Source: a virus. From it: DNA of 24,634 nucleotides. The notes under the pieces were generated by a model. That model had not been told where the DNA came from. It saw only the letters and a list, made by a program, of their open reading frames with translations, and did not search any database. The stretch is taken from IMG/VR virus record IMGVR_UViG_3300044957_000184, positions 1-24,634 of that record, one strand, 5' to 3'. Within the stretch, counting starts at the first letter, position 1. Each line of letters opens with the position of its first letter. Both the position numbers and the translations under genes were made by a program. This document shows positions 6,327 to 14,537 of the stretch, one piece after another.

Positions 6327-6352
6327 ATTCCCCGACCCTCTGGAGCCACACC

Positions 6353-6613
6353 ATGTCCGCAGTCATCTACACCGGCCGCATTCAGGGCCAGACGTCCGCA
6401 GGTGCGGCGCTCGCCACGCAGAACCCCGTCACGCTCCACGCGGACGGGAACCTGCGCTGGACGGATGCCGCAGGCCGGCGCCGGGTCGCCGCAATCCGGG
6501 GCGACCTCGCCATCCTGATCCGCGACATCTTCCAAGGCGCGGGCGGCCTCCCGGCCACCGCAGGCAATCGCCTGATTCCGTTCGACGCTCCGCGCACGAG
6601 CACCGCGACCTAA
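6353..6613 (+). CDS. hypothetical protein, 86 aa
   Basis: It starts at ATG 6353 with CTGGAG about 8 bases upstream, after the capsid hairpin, and stops just before an intrinsic terminator. It is thus flanked by two transcription-stop-like elements. The sequence looks compact and beta-rich at first (SAVIYTGRIQGQ, ALATQNPVTLHADGNLRW) and then basic (GRRRVAAIRGDLAILIRDIF). No family is recognised. Between capsid and tail genes, candidates are a head decoration or head-completion protein, but nothing in the sequence decides this. Codon use matches the neighbours. Confidence 0.7.
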   Translation: MSAVIYTGRIQGQTSAGAALATQNPVTLHADGNLRWTDAAGRRRVAAIRGDLAILIRDIFQGAGGLPATAGNRLIPFDAPRTSTAT

Positions 6614-6640
6614 GTCGCACACACCATCTTCACCACCTCA

Positions 6641-6672
6641 AGGGGGCGAGAGCAATCTCGTCCCCTTTTTTT
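6641..6672 (+). terminator. intrinsic (rho-independent) terminator
   Basis: An 11-bp stem (A6641-A6651 against T6656-T6666, with one G-T pair) closes a GCAA tetraloop and runs directly into seven T residues (6666-6672). This is a textbook intrinsic terminator. It lies between the 86-aa gene and the tailspike, so it should lower expression of the tailspike and downstream tail genes relative to the capsid. Confidence 0.92.
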
Positions 6673-6680
6673 CGAGGACC
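6669..6680 (+). repeat. 12-bp flank shared by the two adhesin genes (copy 1)
   Basis: TTTTCGAGGACC lies at the end of the terminator, immediately before the tailspike start; it also contains the tailspike ribosome-binding site (GAGG). A near-identical TTTTCGAGCACC (11 of 12) stands in the same relation to a terminator hairpin and the tail fibre start at 19094-19105. Confidence 0.45.
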
Positions 6681-6685
6681 GCTGT

Positions 6686-8992
6686 ATGCCTCTCTACACC
6701 ACCTACGGCAACGGGGTCGCCACCGACTTCCCGGTACCCGGCGCCGGCACCGTGCTGTCCGTACTGGTCAACGGTTCCGGGACGTCGTTCACCCAGCCCG
6801 ACGGCCGCCACATGCTTCGTCTGGCGTCCCCGCCTCCGGCCGGGCAGACCGTGGTCATCGACTACGCTCTCACGGTTCCCCGGTTCCGGCTGGAGGAGTT
6901 CGGCGGAGGCACCTCGGCCACCGCCGCGCAGAACTCTGCCGCATTCTCGGCGATCTTCACGGCCACCGGCGGCGTCTGCGAAATCGCCCTCGGCCCCGGC
7001 GACTACCAAGTCAACGCAATCAACCTGACCACCACCGCCGCCGTTCGTCTGGCCATCACCGGCAGCGGGATGGGGATCACCCGGCTCATTCAGCAGGACA
7101 ACACGCGCGTCCTTCTCGTGAACCTGAACGACCCCGGCATCGACCCGACGCCCGGCTCTTGGGTCGTTCTCAACGCCTTCACGATGGTCGGGACGTGGCA
7201 GGCCAACCAATCGCTGGGCGGCGACAGCAACCGGCATGTGGACATCCGCCGCGTTGCACAGGTGGCGCTGAGTCGTGTCGAGTCCCAGTACTGCCGGATG
7301 ATGGCCCTGACGGCCCTGTATTGCGGGGACGTCAGCGTGAACGAATGCCGCGTTCTGTACTGCGCGCGGGACGCAATCAACCTGGCGTCCTGCTACCGCA
7401 CCTCGGTCCTCGGCAACCACATCCGCCACTGCAACGACGACGCCATCGCCGTCCACGTCACCGGCGCGCAGTTCAACCCCCCGCCAGAAGGGCACGTCAT
7501 CTCCGGCAACTACTGCGAAGACTCGTTCGGCATCAAGATGCTCGGGGCGCGCAACAGCACCGTGTCCAACAACGTGTGCCGCCGCGTGAAGGGATACGGC
7601 ATCTACCTGAACCACGAAGACCCGGAAGGCCGGTCGGACCACATCAACGTCAACATCTCCGACAACACCATTCTGGACGTGTTCCAGGCCGCCTGCTGGC
7701 CCGGCTTCGGCAACGTACAGCACGGCATCTTCGTCGGGAACCGCGCCACGTCCGCCACTCTGCGTGTGATCGGCGGCACCCCCACCATCGCGCGCCCGGA
7801 AGTCACGCAATACGCGAGCAACCAGGCGGCCTCCAAGAGCGTGGGTGCCCGTGGAATTCGCATCACCGGGAACATCATCGCCCAGACGCTGGCCAAGCCG
7901 ACGAACAACTACACCGAGTTTGGGTTCAACCGCTCGGCCCCCGCGCTGCAGCGGTCGTTCGCTTCCGGCGGATGGACCGACCTGACCTCCACCTGGGCGT
8001 CGTTCACCACCATCAATTCCGGAAACGCCATCGTTCTCACCGGATTCATTGACAGTGTGGACATCCTCAACAACAACATCGAGGGGTGGAGCCGGGGCAT
8101 CCTGCCGAGTGCATCGGCTGGCGTGTTCGAGGTGAACGTTCGCGGTAACCGCTTCTTCCGCATCGCTCAGTACGCCGTCGACTTGGAGTCCGGCGCCGTT
8201 CGTCGGGGCATGTTCCTGCTCGAAGGCAACTTCTTCGACCTCGACCCGTACCTGGAGAACTCGCAGCACAACGCGAACGGAACGTGGACGCTGACGACGA
8301 CCCAGTTCGGATCGGTGGCCAACACCTTCAACTGGGATGGGCCTTTCTTCTTCGTCGGAAACACGTTCCGCAATTGCCACCAGATCATCCGTGGCGGCGG
8401 CAACGGGCGCGTGGTGTATGCGGGCAACACCTACATCATGCAGCCCGGCTCGGGGTTCACCCACAACAACGGCGGGTTCAACGGCGCCACGAACCGAGGC
8501 ATCGGCTTCCCCAACGGCGCCTTAGATCCGACCGCTCGAATCCTGTGGGAGGACAGCGACCCCACTTCCGCAACGTATGGTCAGGTGACGCACGCCAGCG
8601 GCCGGGCCGTGGCCGGCTCTCCGGGCGGCAGCACCGTCCTCGCGGGGATCACCGGCGACCTGTGGCTCAACACCGACTCCACCCTTGGGGGCATCGTTGG
8701 CTACCGGCGCCTGACCACGGGAACCGGGAACGCCATCGGCACGGATTGGGCCATCGTCGGCACGCGGCACGGAACCTCGACGCAGAACGGCACCGGCGCG
8801 CAGACGGTGTTCACCATTCCGCACGGGCTGGGGACCACTCCCGCCGGTGCTCAGGTGAACGCGGGTTCGGCAGACGCTCGCGGTCCGTTCCACGTCTCGT
8901 GGGATGCGACGAACATCACCGTCACCTACGGGGCGGCCCCGGCCTCCGGCACCAACAACGTCGTTCTTCGCTGGACCGTCCACGGCAGCTAA
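6686..8992 (+). CDS. tailspike protein, right-handed beta-helix (putative depolymerase)
   Basis: A 768-aa adhesin. Residues 1-65 form a short N-terminal domain (TTYGNGVATDFPVP, VLSVLVNGSG) resembling the virion-attachment domain of the other tail fibre in this window. From about residue 70 to 620 there is a long succession of short beta-strand repeats with N-x-I/V motifs (HVISGNYCED, NSTVSNNVCRRV, HINVNISDNTI, VDILNNNIEGW, LEGNFFD), the signature of a pectate-lyase-type parallel beta-helix. The last 75 residues (HGLGTTPAGAQVNAGSADARG, then WDATNITVTY) are a C-terminal module common on phage spikes. Such proteins usually bind and often cleave host capsule or O-antigen; no catalytic residues can be named. 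GAGG 6674-6677 serves the ATG at 6686. Its place between capsid and gp11 is not T7-like. Confidence 0.85.
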   Translation: MPLYTTYGNGVATDFPVPGAGTVLSVLVNGSGTSFTQPDGRHMLRLASPPPAGQTVVIDYALTVPRFRLEEFGGGTSATAAQNSAAFSAIFTATGGVCEIALGPGDYQVNAINLTTTAAVRLAITGSGMGITRLIQQDNTRVLLVNLNDPGIDPTPGSWVVLNAFTMVGTWQANQSLGGDSNRHVDIRRVAQVALSRVESQYCRMMALTALYCGDVSVNECRVLYCARDAINLASCYRTSVLGNHIRHCNDDAIAVHVTGAQFNPPPEGHVISGNYCEDSFGIKMLGARNSTVSNNVCRRVKGYGIYLNHEDPEGRSDHINVNISDNTILDVFQAACWPGFGNVQHGIFVGNRATSATLRVIGGTPTIARPEVTQYASNQAASKSVGARGIRITGNIIAQTLAKPTNNYTEFGFNRSAPALQRSFASGGWTDLTSTWASFTTINSGNAIVLTGFIDSVDILNNNIEGWSRGILPSASAGVFEVNVRGNRFFRIAQYAVDLESGAVRRGMFLLEGNFFDLDPYLENSQHNANGTWTLTTTQFGSVANTFNWDGPFFFVGNTFRNCHQIIRGGGNGRVVYAGNTYIMQPGSGFTHNNGGFNGATNRGIGFPNGALDPTARILWEDSDPTSATYGQVTHASGRAVAGSPGGSTVLAGITGDLWLNTDSTLGGIVGYRRLTTGTGNAIGTDWAIVGTRHGTSTQNGTGAQTVFTIPHGLGTTPAGAQVNAGSADARGPFHVSWDATNITVTYGAAPASGTNNVVLRWTVHGS

Positions 8993-9004
8993 CTGAAACT
9001 CACC

Positions 9005-9619
9005 ATGTCTGAACTCCGCACCTCCGAACTCGACGCTGTGAACTGGCTCCTCTCCCTCATCGGGGAGGGGCCGGTGAACAACCTCGAAGACACCGGCCTC
9101 ATCGACGTGGCCTCCGCGCAGGACGATCTGCGGCAACTCTCCCGCCAGATTCAGATGAAGGGCTGGCACTTCAACACCGAGGACGAACAGGAGCTGCTGC
9201 TCGACTCGAACGGCGAGATTTCGGTTGGGGCGAACTGGCTCTCCGTGCGGGCGACCGCACGCGATGGCCGGGACGTTGTCGTCCGCAACGGGAAGCTGTA
9301 CGACCGCCGCAATCAGACCTCCGTGTTCGAGAAGGCGGTCGAGGTTCGGCTGGTCTACTTCCTCCCTTGGGACGACCTCCCCGAGTACGCCCGCAACTAC
9401 ATCAAGGCCCTCGCGGGCGAGAAGTTCCAGAAGTCGCGGGTGGGTTCCACGGCGCTGCACCAGCTCTCGCAAGAGGACGTGGCTCGGGCGCGGGTGGACT
9501 TCCTGCGCGAGGACGGCTCCCATCGTCAGGTGAACTTCCTCTACGACAACCCGAGCATGGTGACCAAGAGGGATCGCTCCTCCGAGTACGCCATCATCGG
9601 CAACCGCTACATCAGGTAA
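9005..9619 (+). CDS. tail tubular protein A (T7 gp11-like)
   Basis: A 204-aa protein matching T7 gp11 (196 aa), the dodecameric adaptor that joins the portal to the tail nozzle. Characteristic are the opening SELDAVNWLLSLIGEGPVNNLE, the helix DLRQLSRQIQMKGWHFNTE, and the later block VYFLPWDDLPEYARNYIKALAGEKFQ, followed by VARARVDFLREDG. It starts 12 nt after the tailspike stop without a clear ribosome-binding site and ends three bases before gp12, so the tail genes are probably co-translated. It acts in the virion after head filling. Confidence 0.93.
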   Translation: MSELRTSELDAVNWLLSLIGEGPVNNLEDTGLIDVASAQDDLRQLSRQIQMKGWHFNTEDEQELLLDSNGEISVGANWLSVRATARDGRDVVVRNGKLYDRRNQTSVFEKAVEVRLVYFLPWDDLPEYARNYIKALAGEKFQKSRVGSTALHQLSQEDVARARVDFLREDGSHRQVNFLYDNPSMVTKRDRSSEYAIIGNRYIR

Positions 9620-9622
9620 CCC

Positions 9623-11701
9623 ATGTCCCTCGTCACGCAGACCATCGCCAACCTCTACAACGGAGTGAGCCAGCAGCCCCCGGCGTCCCGCGACCTCTCG
9701 CAGTGCGAGGTGCAGGAGGATTGCTACTCGGCGCTGGCAGCGGGACTCACCAAGCGGCCCCCGGTGCACCACATCGCGGAGCTGATCAACGCCCCCGTGG
9801 CCAACATCTACTGCCACTTCATCGACCGGGGATCCGGGGATCGCTGGGTGGCTGTGGCCCACAACGGGACCATCCGGGTGTTCAACGCGGACACCGGCGC
9901 AGAGGCCACGGTCTCTGCCCCGGCTGGTTGGGGTTACATCAGCTCCGCCACCAGCCCGCGCGACGACATCCTGATGCTCACCGTGGCCGACTACACCTTC
10001 GTGGTGAACCGTCAGGTCACGGTGACCACGGATCCCGCCACCGTCCCTGGCTCCCTCTCGGCCACCGTGCAGCGGTTCTCGGACCTCCCGGCCGCCGGTA
10101 GCTCCTCTGGCCAGATTCGCCAGATTGCCGGCGACAACACCTCGTCCTTCGACGACTACTACGTCCGCTCGAACGGCACGGTGTGGGTGGAGCACGTCAA
10201 GCCGGGCATCACCTACAAGCTCAACCCGGCCACCATGCCCTACCGGCTGGTTCGCAACGGGGCCAACTCCTTCATCTTCACGCAGAACATCTGGGCCGAC
10301 CGGCTGGTGGGGGACGACGTCTCCAACCCCGACCCCTCGTTCGTGGGTCGCAAGATCAGCGAGCTGTTCTTCTACCGCAACCGCCTCGGGTTCCTCTCCG
10401 GCGACAACGTGGTCCTCACGCGCGCCGGCGATCCCTTCAACCTGTTCGCCAAGACCTCGACGCTGGTGTCCGATGAGGACCCCATCGACCTCACGGTGGC
10501 CCACCCGCGTGTGGCCATCCTGCGCCACGCGGTGTCCTTGCAGGGCGCCCTCGTGCTCTTCGGGGACCGGGTGCAGTTCGAGCTGGACGGCGGTGAGGTG
10601 CTCTCCCCGAAGACCGCCCGCATCGTCCAGACCACGGAGTTCGAGACCATCACGAGCACCCGCCCGGTTGGCTCGGGCGCCACCGTGTTCTTCGCGGTGC
10701 CCCGTGGTGGCTACATCGGGGTGCGGGAATACTACGTCGACCCCGACAGCTCCACGAACCAAGCTCCGGACATTACGGCCCAGGTTCCCGCCTACATGCC
10801 CGGCCCCGCCCGCGAGCTGATCGCCAGCCCCAACGAGGACCTGCTGTTGGTCCGCACCGGCAACGCGAACCTCGCCGGCTCCATGTACGTCTACAAGTTC
10901 TATTGGGACCCTTCGACCCAACGCAAGCTGCAGTCCTCGTGGTCCCGATTCAACATCGCCCTCGGGGCGGGGGACGCGGTGGAGGGTGCGGGCTTCTACG
11001 GCACCAAGCTGATGCTTGTGGTCCGTCGTGGCACCAAGCTGTTCTTGGAGTACATGGAGTTCCAAGAGTCGGTGTTCGATCTGGAGGACGATGCTGGCAA
11101 CGGCATCAAGATCCACCTAGACCGCCGCTGGACCACCACGGCAGGCGTCTACGACTCCGCGTCGCAGACCACCTCGTGGACCCTCCCGTACCCCGTGGAC
11201 ACCGGCCTCGACGTGGTCGTTGGGGTGTGCATCGACCCCAACTTCCCGGCCCTCGAAGGTGACAGCCCGGCGGTGACGATGGTCACGAGCACGCTCGCGC
11301 GGGTGCAGGGGGACTACTCCGGCGCCGGCATGGTGTTCGGCGTGCCCTACGAGTCCGTGTTCGAGTTCAGCGAGCAGTTCGTGCGCAACCAGCAGAACGC
11401 CGCCACGCTGGATGGGCGCCTGCAACTGCGCTACTTCTCGGTGCTCACCAACCTCACCGGGTTCCTCGAAGCTGAGGTGATCCGGCCGGGGCAGACCACG
11501 GGCCGTTCGGTGTTCACGGCGAAGTCGCTGGGCAACTACACGCTCGGCAGCTCTAGCCTCGTGCGAGACCGGTTCCGGTTCCCGGTGTTCGGCAACAGCC
11601 GCACGGCCCGCATCCGGCTCAAGTCCAAGTCCTACCTCCCCTTCGCGGTGCAGTCGGCCGAGTGGGAGGGCTACTACGTTCCACGATCCCGGAGGATGTG
11701 A
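9623..11701 (+). CDS. tail tubular protein B / nozzle (T7 gp12-like)
   Basis: A 692-aa protein; T7 gp12 is 794 aa. The N-terminal family motif is clear: NLYNGVSQQPPASRDLSQCE, then AAGLTKRPP. The central diagnostic segment FFYRNRLGFLSGDNVVLTRA and the following DPFNLF are present, as is the FYWDPSTQRKLQSSWSRF strand region typical of these beta-propeller-bearing nozzles. Six copies would form the nozzle through which DNA passes. The stop TGA 11699-11701 overlaps the next start. The shorter length suggests a reduced fortress or platform domain compared with T7. Confidence 0.93.
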   Translation: MSLVTQTIANLYNGVSQQPPASRDLSQCEVQEDCYSALAAGLTKRPPVHHIAELINAPVANIYCHFIDRGSGDRWVAVAHNGTIRVFNADTGAEATVSAPAGWGYISSATSPRDDILMLTVADYTFVVNRQVTVTTDPATVPGSLSATVQRFSDLPAAGSSSGQIRQIAGDNTSSFDDYYVRSNGTVWVEHVKPGITYKLNPATMPYRLVRNGANSFIFTQNIWADRLVGDDVSNPDPSFVGRKISELFFYRNRLGFLSGDNVVLTRAGDPFNLFAKTSTLVSDEDPIDLTVAHPRVAILRHAVSLQGALVLFGDRVQFELDGGEVLSPKTARIVQTTEFETITSTRPVGSGATVFFAVPRGGYIGVREYYVDPDSSTNQAPDITAQVPAYMPGPARELIASPNEDLLLVRTGNANLAGSMYVYKFYWDPSTQRKLQSSWSRFNIALGAGDAVEGAGFYGTKLMLVVRRGTKLFLEYMEFQESVFDLEDDAGNGIKIHLDRRWTTTAGVYDSASQTTSWTLPYPVDTGLDVVVGVCIDPNFPALEGDSPAVTMVTSTLARVQGDYSGAGMVFGVPYESVFEFSEQFVRNQQNAATLDGRLQLRYFSVLTNLTGFLEAEVIRPGQTTGRSVFTAKSLGNYTLGSSSLVRDRFRFPVFGNSRTARIRLKSKSYLPFAVQSAEWEGYYVPRSRRM

Positions 11702-12195
11702 TGCGTGCTGTCGATCCGTTTCAGCTCTCCATGACCCGCCTCGGCGAGTTCGGGGAGAACATGCGCGCCGCAGACGTCAACGAGTGCAAGGCGGCCGGCT
11801 GGAGAGACCCTCTGGCCGCCGTCCTCGAAGCTCTGCACTGGAGCGGCTCGCGTTCGTGGGCACTGGTGGACGGGACCGGGCGGGTTTGGGTACTGGCGGG
11901 GCTGGCCGAGTCCTCGGACGTGGAGAATGACATCCTGCTCCAGCCGTGGTTCGTGGCCCGTGAAGGGCTGCGGCCGCGAGACCTGGTGCGCGCCGGCAAG
12001 GTGATCTACTCCCTGATGGAGTGCCACCGCCACAACAGCGCCGGCGAGCGCCGGGTCTTCTGGAACACGGTGTGGAACAAGGCCGTCCAGTCCCACACCT
12101 TCATAGAGCACTTCGGCTTCCGTCTCGACAGGCGGCCGAAGTCCATCCTCCGGCACCCAAAAACCGGAGAGTTTTTCTACCCATTCGAGTCCTGA
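11701..12195 (+). CDS. internal virion protein A (T7 gp13-like)
   Basis: A 164-aa protein. The frame is open further upstream inside gp12, but ATG 11701 is chosen because it overlaps the gp12 stop (TGATG) and has GGAGG at 11691-11695. The protein opens with a helix and then WALVDGTGRVWVLAGLAE and ends with FIEHFGFRLDRR, a layout seen in gp13-like phage proteins that resemble GNAT acetyltransferases. T7 gp13 is 138 aa and needed for correct assembly of the internal core. Position directly between gp12 and the gp14 homologue supports the call. Whether it is enzymatically active cannot be told. Confidence 0.8.
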   Translation: MRAVDPFQLSMTRLGEFGENMRAADVNECKAAGWRDPLAAVLEALHWSGSRSWALVDGTGRVWVLAGLAESSDVENDILLQPWFVAREGLRPRDLVRAGKVIYSLMECHRHNSAGERRVFWNTVWNKAVQSHTFIEHFGFRLDRRPKSILRHPKTGEFFYPFES

Positions 12196-12198
12196 CCC

Positions 12199-12819
12199 AT
12201 GTCCACTTCTCAGGCAGTCTTGGGCGCTTTCCAGATTGCCGCGCAGATAGAGGCCTTCGGCGCTGCCCGCAAGGCGGCGCGCCGGCAGCGCGAGCACTTA
12301 GCCCGTAACACGCAGCTCGCCTACGAAGACCTCGATCTGCAGGCCATTGAAATGCAGCAGGCCGTCGCCGAGAAGGCAAGCTTGCGCGCCAGGCAGGGCA
12401 TCGCGGAGCGTGGGCGTCTTGCGGCGGTTTTCGCCGACTCTGGCGTGGTTGGTAACACGCAGATGCGAATCCGTGGCGAATCTCTGTTCAACGAAGGGGA
12501 CGACATATCGTCCATGCAGTCGAACCTTCGCAAAGGGATAAATCAAATCAAACGCCAGAAGCTCGCCACCTACGAAAACGCCACGCAGCAACTGGCCGGC
12601 ATTCAGCGCCCATCAGTTCTTGGCCTCTTGGGTGGTATCTCCAGCACTGTTGCAAGCAGCGCGTCACTGTCGTCAGGGGCGGGGCGGGTGGGCACTTCCA
12701 TAGGTAATTGGTCAAGCGGATTCTCTTCTCGTTTCCGCATTGATGGTGGTGGTGGTCGGCTCATCGGCGACGCTGGCGGAGTCCAAGGCAACATCAACCG
12801 CATCTACGGAAGCACATAA
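12199..12819 (+). CDS. internal virion protein B (T7 gp14-like)
   Basis: A 206-aa protein close to T7 gp14 (196 aa). It has an Ala-rich N-terminal segment (QAVLGAFQIAAQIEAFGAARKAARRQREH), a long helix, the family-typical ERGRLAAVFADSGVVGNTQMRI loop, and a Ser/Gly-rich hydrophobic C-terminal half. gp14 homologues are ejected into the host outer membrane as part of the DNA-translocation channel. The stop overlaps the next start (TAATG). Codon use is visibly looser than in its neighbours (ATA, AAA, AAT, GTT codons), hinting at a different evolutionary history for this block. Confidence 0.88.
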   Translation: MSTSQAVLGAFQIAAQIEAFGAARKAARRQREHLARNTQLAYEDLDLQAIEMQQAVAEKASLRARQGIAERGRLAAVFADSGVVGNTQMRIRGESLFNEGDDISSMQSNLRKGINQIKRQKLATYENATQQLAGIQRPSVLGLLGGISSTVASSASLSSGAGRVGTSIGNWSSGFSSRFRIDGGGGRLIGDAGGVQGNINRIYGST

Positions 12820-14537
12820 TGGCTAGACCGCAGACGCAGCGCAAAGGAGGCATGCGCTTAGGAAACCCCCTTATGGCGCAGGGGGAAGCCCCCGTAGTTG
12901 CCGCCCGCCAAATTCAGCGAATTGTAGGCGAGGACAGGTCTATCGCCGAGTACATCTCTGGTCTAGTCTCTTTCGGAAAGGCGGCCGACACCGTTGTCGA
13001 ACGGCTTGATAAACGGGACCGAGAAGCCGGCGCGGCGGCTCGGCAAGCCGGCATGTCAAAGAACGAAAAAGCCAGTGCTGCATGGGCGGAGGGCTACCAG
13101 CGGGCCGATGCCGCGCTGGCTGGAGACGCCGATGGCGAAGAGATGCTGCAGGGCGTCCTTGCCGGGCAAGACATTGGTATGAGTTCCGAGGGGTACATTC
13201 AGCAGGTCTACAAGTTAAAGACGCGCGGCATGGTAGACGGACCCTTCAAGGCCGCCTACGACACCGCGTTCGCCGCGAAGGCTGACCGGCTCCGCACGCT
13301 GTTCGCAGATCGCCAGCGCGAGCAGGTGATCGCCAAGGCCGAGGAGGACACGCAGGCCCTCATCGACAAGACCTTCGAGCAGTTCCTGTCGAAGGGCGCT
13401 CAGAACATCCAGCGCGCCTCTGACGAGACCGAGGACGAGTACCTCGCCCGCGTCGCACGCGCGAAGGAAGGTGCCGACGTTCCCGACGCTATTGCTCTGC
13501 AGACCCTGTACCAGCACGCCAAGTCGGTAGGCGTGACCGGTGCGCGCTTCAACGCGATGCTGCTGGCCACCGCCAACCTCTACGGCAACCGCGGAGTTCC
13601 CGAAGCCTTCGAGGCCCTCAAGGCCGACCGGGCGGACGGCACCCCGTCCATGTACCGCATCCCCGAGTTCAAGAAGGCCATCGACGAGGGCCAGCAGATG
13701 GCCGAGCGGGTGCAAGCGGATCAACGCCGGCAGGAGCTGTTGCGCCTCAAGGCGGAGCGCGAGCAACGCCGCGAGGACATGCTCGCCCCGATCTACACCG
13801 AGGCATTCGCCGGTGGTGACCTGAACAAGGCGCGCGTCGCCTTCGAGGCCATCGTGCGTGCGAACCCCGGCCTCTTCAACGCTGACGACGTCTACAAGCA
13901 CGCAGACCGCCTCAAGCGGGTGGAGGCCAAGGTCGAGACCGAGGAGGAGCGTCTGCGCGCCCGCGACCTCGTGATGGGCATCTACTCCGGGGCCACGAAG
14001 TGGAAGGACGTGGTCGCTGCCGAGCTGCCGCTGTCCCTGCAGAACATGCTGGTGGAGAAGTGGCAGTCGTGGCAGGACCGCACTCGGCAGGGCGAGGACC
14101 GCCACCGCAAGCTCTCTGAGGAGTACGTCAAGGGAGCACGCGTGCAGGGGCACCTGAACACCCTCAAGAACCTCGACTCCGGCATCAACGACCCCTTCTC
14201 CGAGCTGGACGGCGAGCAGAAGAACAAGTACCGGCTGGCGCGCGTCGCCGCCGAAAACTACTTCATGCAGGCCGTTGAGGACTCCTTGGGCATGCCTGAC
14301 CCTGCCAAGCGGGACGCCTACATCGACTCCGCCGCCAAGCAGGCCCTCTCCATGTTCGACAACCAAGTGGCACCCCTACGCGCATCCGGGGCCAATGCTG
14401 GCTCCAAGCCGCCCTCCATCACCTCCCGCTCACCGGAGGACGCCATCGCCCGCGCACGTCGCGGCGAGATCACGGCTCAGGAGGCCGAGCGCCAGGTTCG
14501 CTACTTCCAGAAGAACCCTCAGCACATCCAACGATGA
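12819..14537 (+). CDS. internal virion protein C (T7 gp15-like)
   Basis: A 572-aa, mostly alpha-helical protein between the gp14 and gp16 homologues; T7 gp15 is 747 aa, so this is a shorter version. Its N-terminus (MARPQTQRKGGMRLGNPL), a Gly-rich charged region, and long helical stretches with Arg/Glu/Ala repeats (RQELLRLKAEREQRREDM) fit the family, which forms the ejected periplasmic tunnel with gp16. The call rests partly on gene order. The first 130 or so codons share the looser codon use of the upstream gene; from about 13,240 onward strict G/C-ending codons return. The stop overlaps the next ATG (ATGA). Confidence 0.85.
   Translation: MARPQTQRKGGMRLGNPLMAQGEAPVVAARQIQRIVGEDRSIAEYISGLVSFGKAADTVVERLDKRDREAGAAARQAGMSKNEKASAAWAEGYQRADAALAGDADGEEMLQGVLAGQDIGMSSEGYIQQVYKLKTRGMVDGPFKAAYDTAFAAKADRLRTLFADRQREQVIAKAEEDTQALIDKTFEQFLSKGAQNIQRASDETEDEYLARVARAKEGADVPDAIALQTLYQHAKSVGVTGARFNAMLLATANLYGNRGVPEAFEALKADRADGTPSMYRIPEFKKAIDEGQQMAERVQADQRRQELLRLKAEREQRREDMLAPIYTEAFAGGDLNKARVAFEAIVRANPGLFNADDVYKHADRLKRVEAKVETEEERLRARDLVMGIYSGATKWKDVVAAELPLSLQNMLVEKWQSWQDRTRQGEDRHRKLSEEYVKGARVQGHLNTLKNLDSGINDPFSELDGEQKNKYRLARVAAENYFMQAVEDSLGMPDPAKRDAYIDSAAKQALSMFDNQVAPLRASGANAGSKPPSITSRSPEDAIARARRGEITAQEAERQVRYFQKNPQHIQR

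Noticed and set aside
5980-8052. 690-aa plus-strand frame across the capsid end and tailspike
   Set aside because: Arg/His/Pro-rich shadow frame that runs through two hairpins and a terminator and overlaps two well-supported genes.
6638-8464. 608-aa minus-strand frame opposite the tailspike
   Set aside because: Same GC-driven shadow pattern; no start signal or domain.
8522-11116. 864-aa open frame on the minus strand
   Set aside because: It lies antisense to the tailspike, gp11 and gp12 genes, has the Gly/Val/His/Arg-rich composition of a GC-bias shadow, and no recognisable domain.
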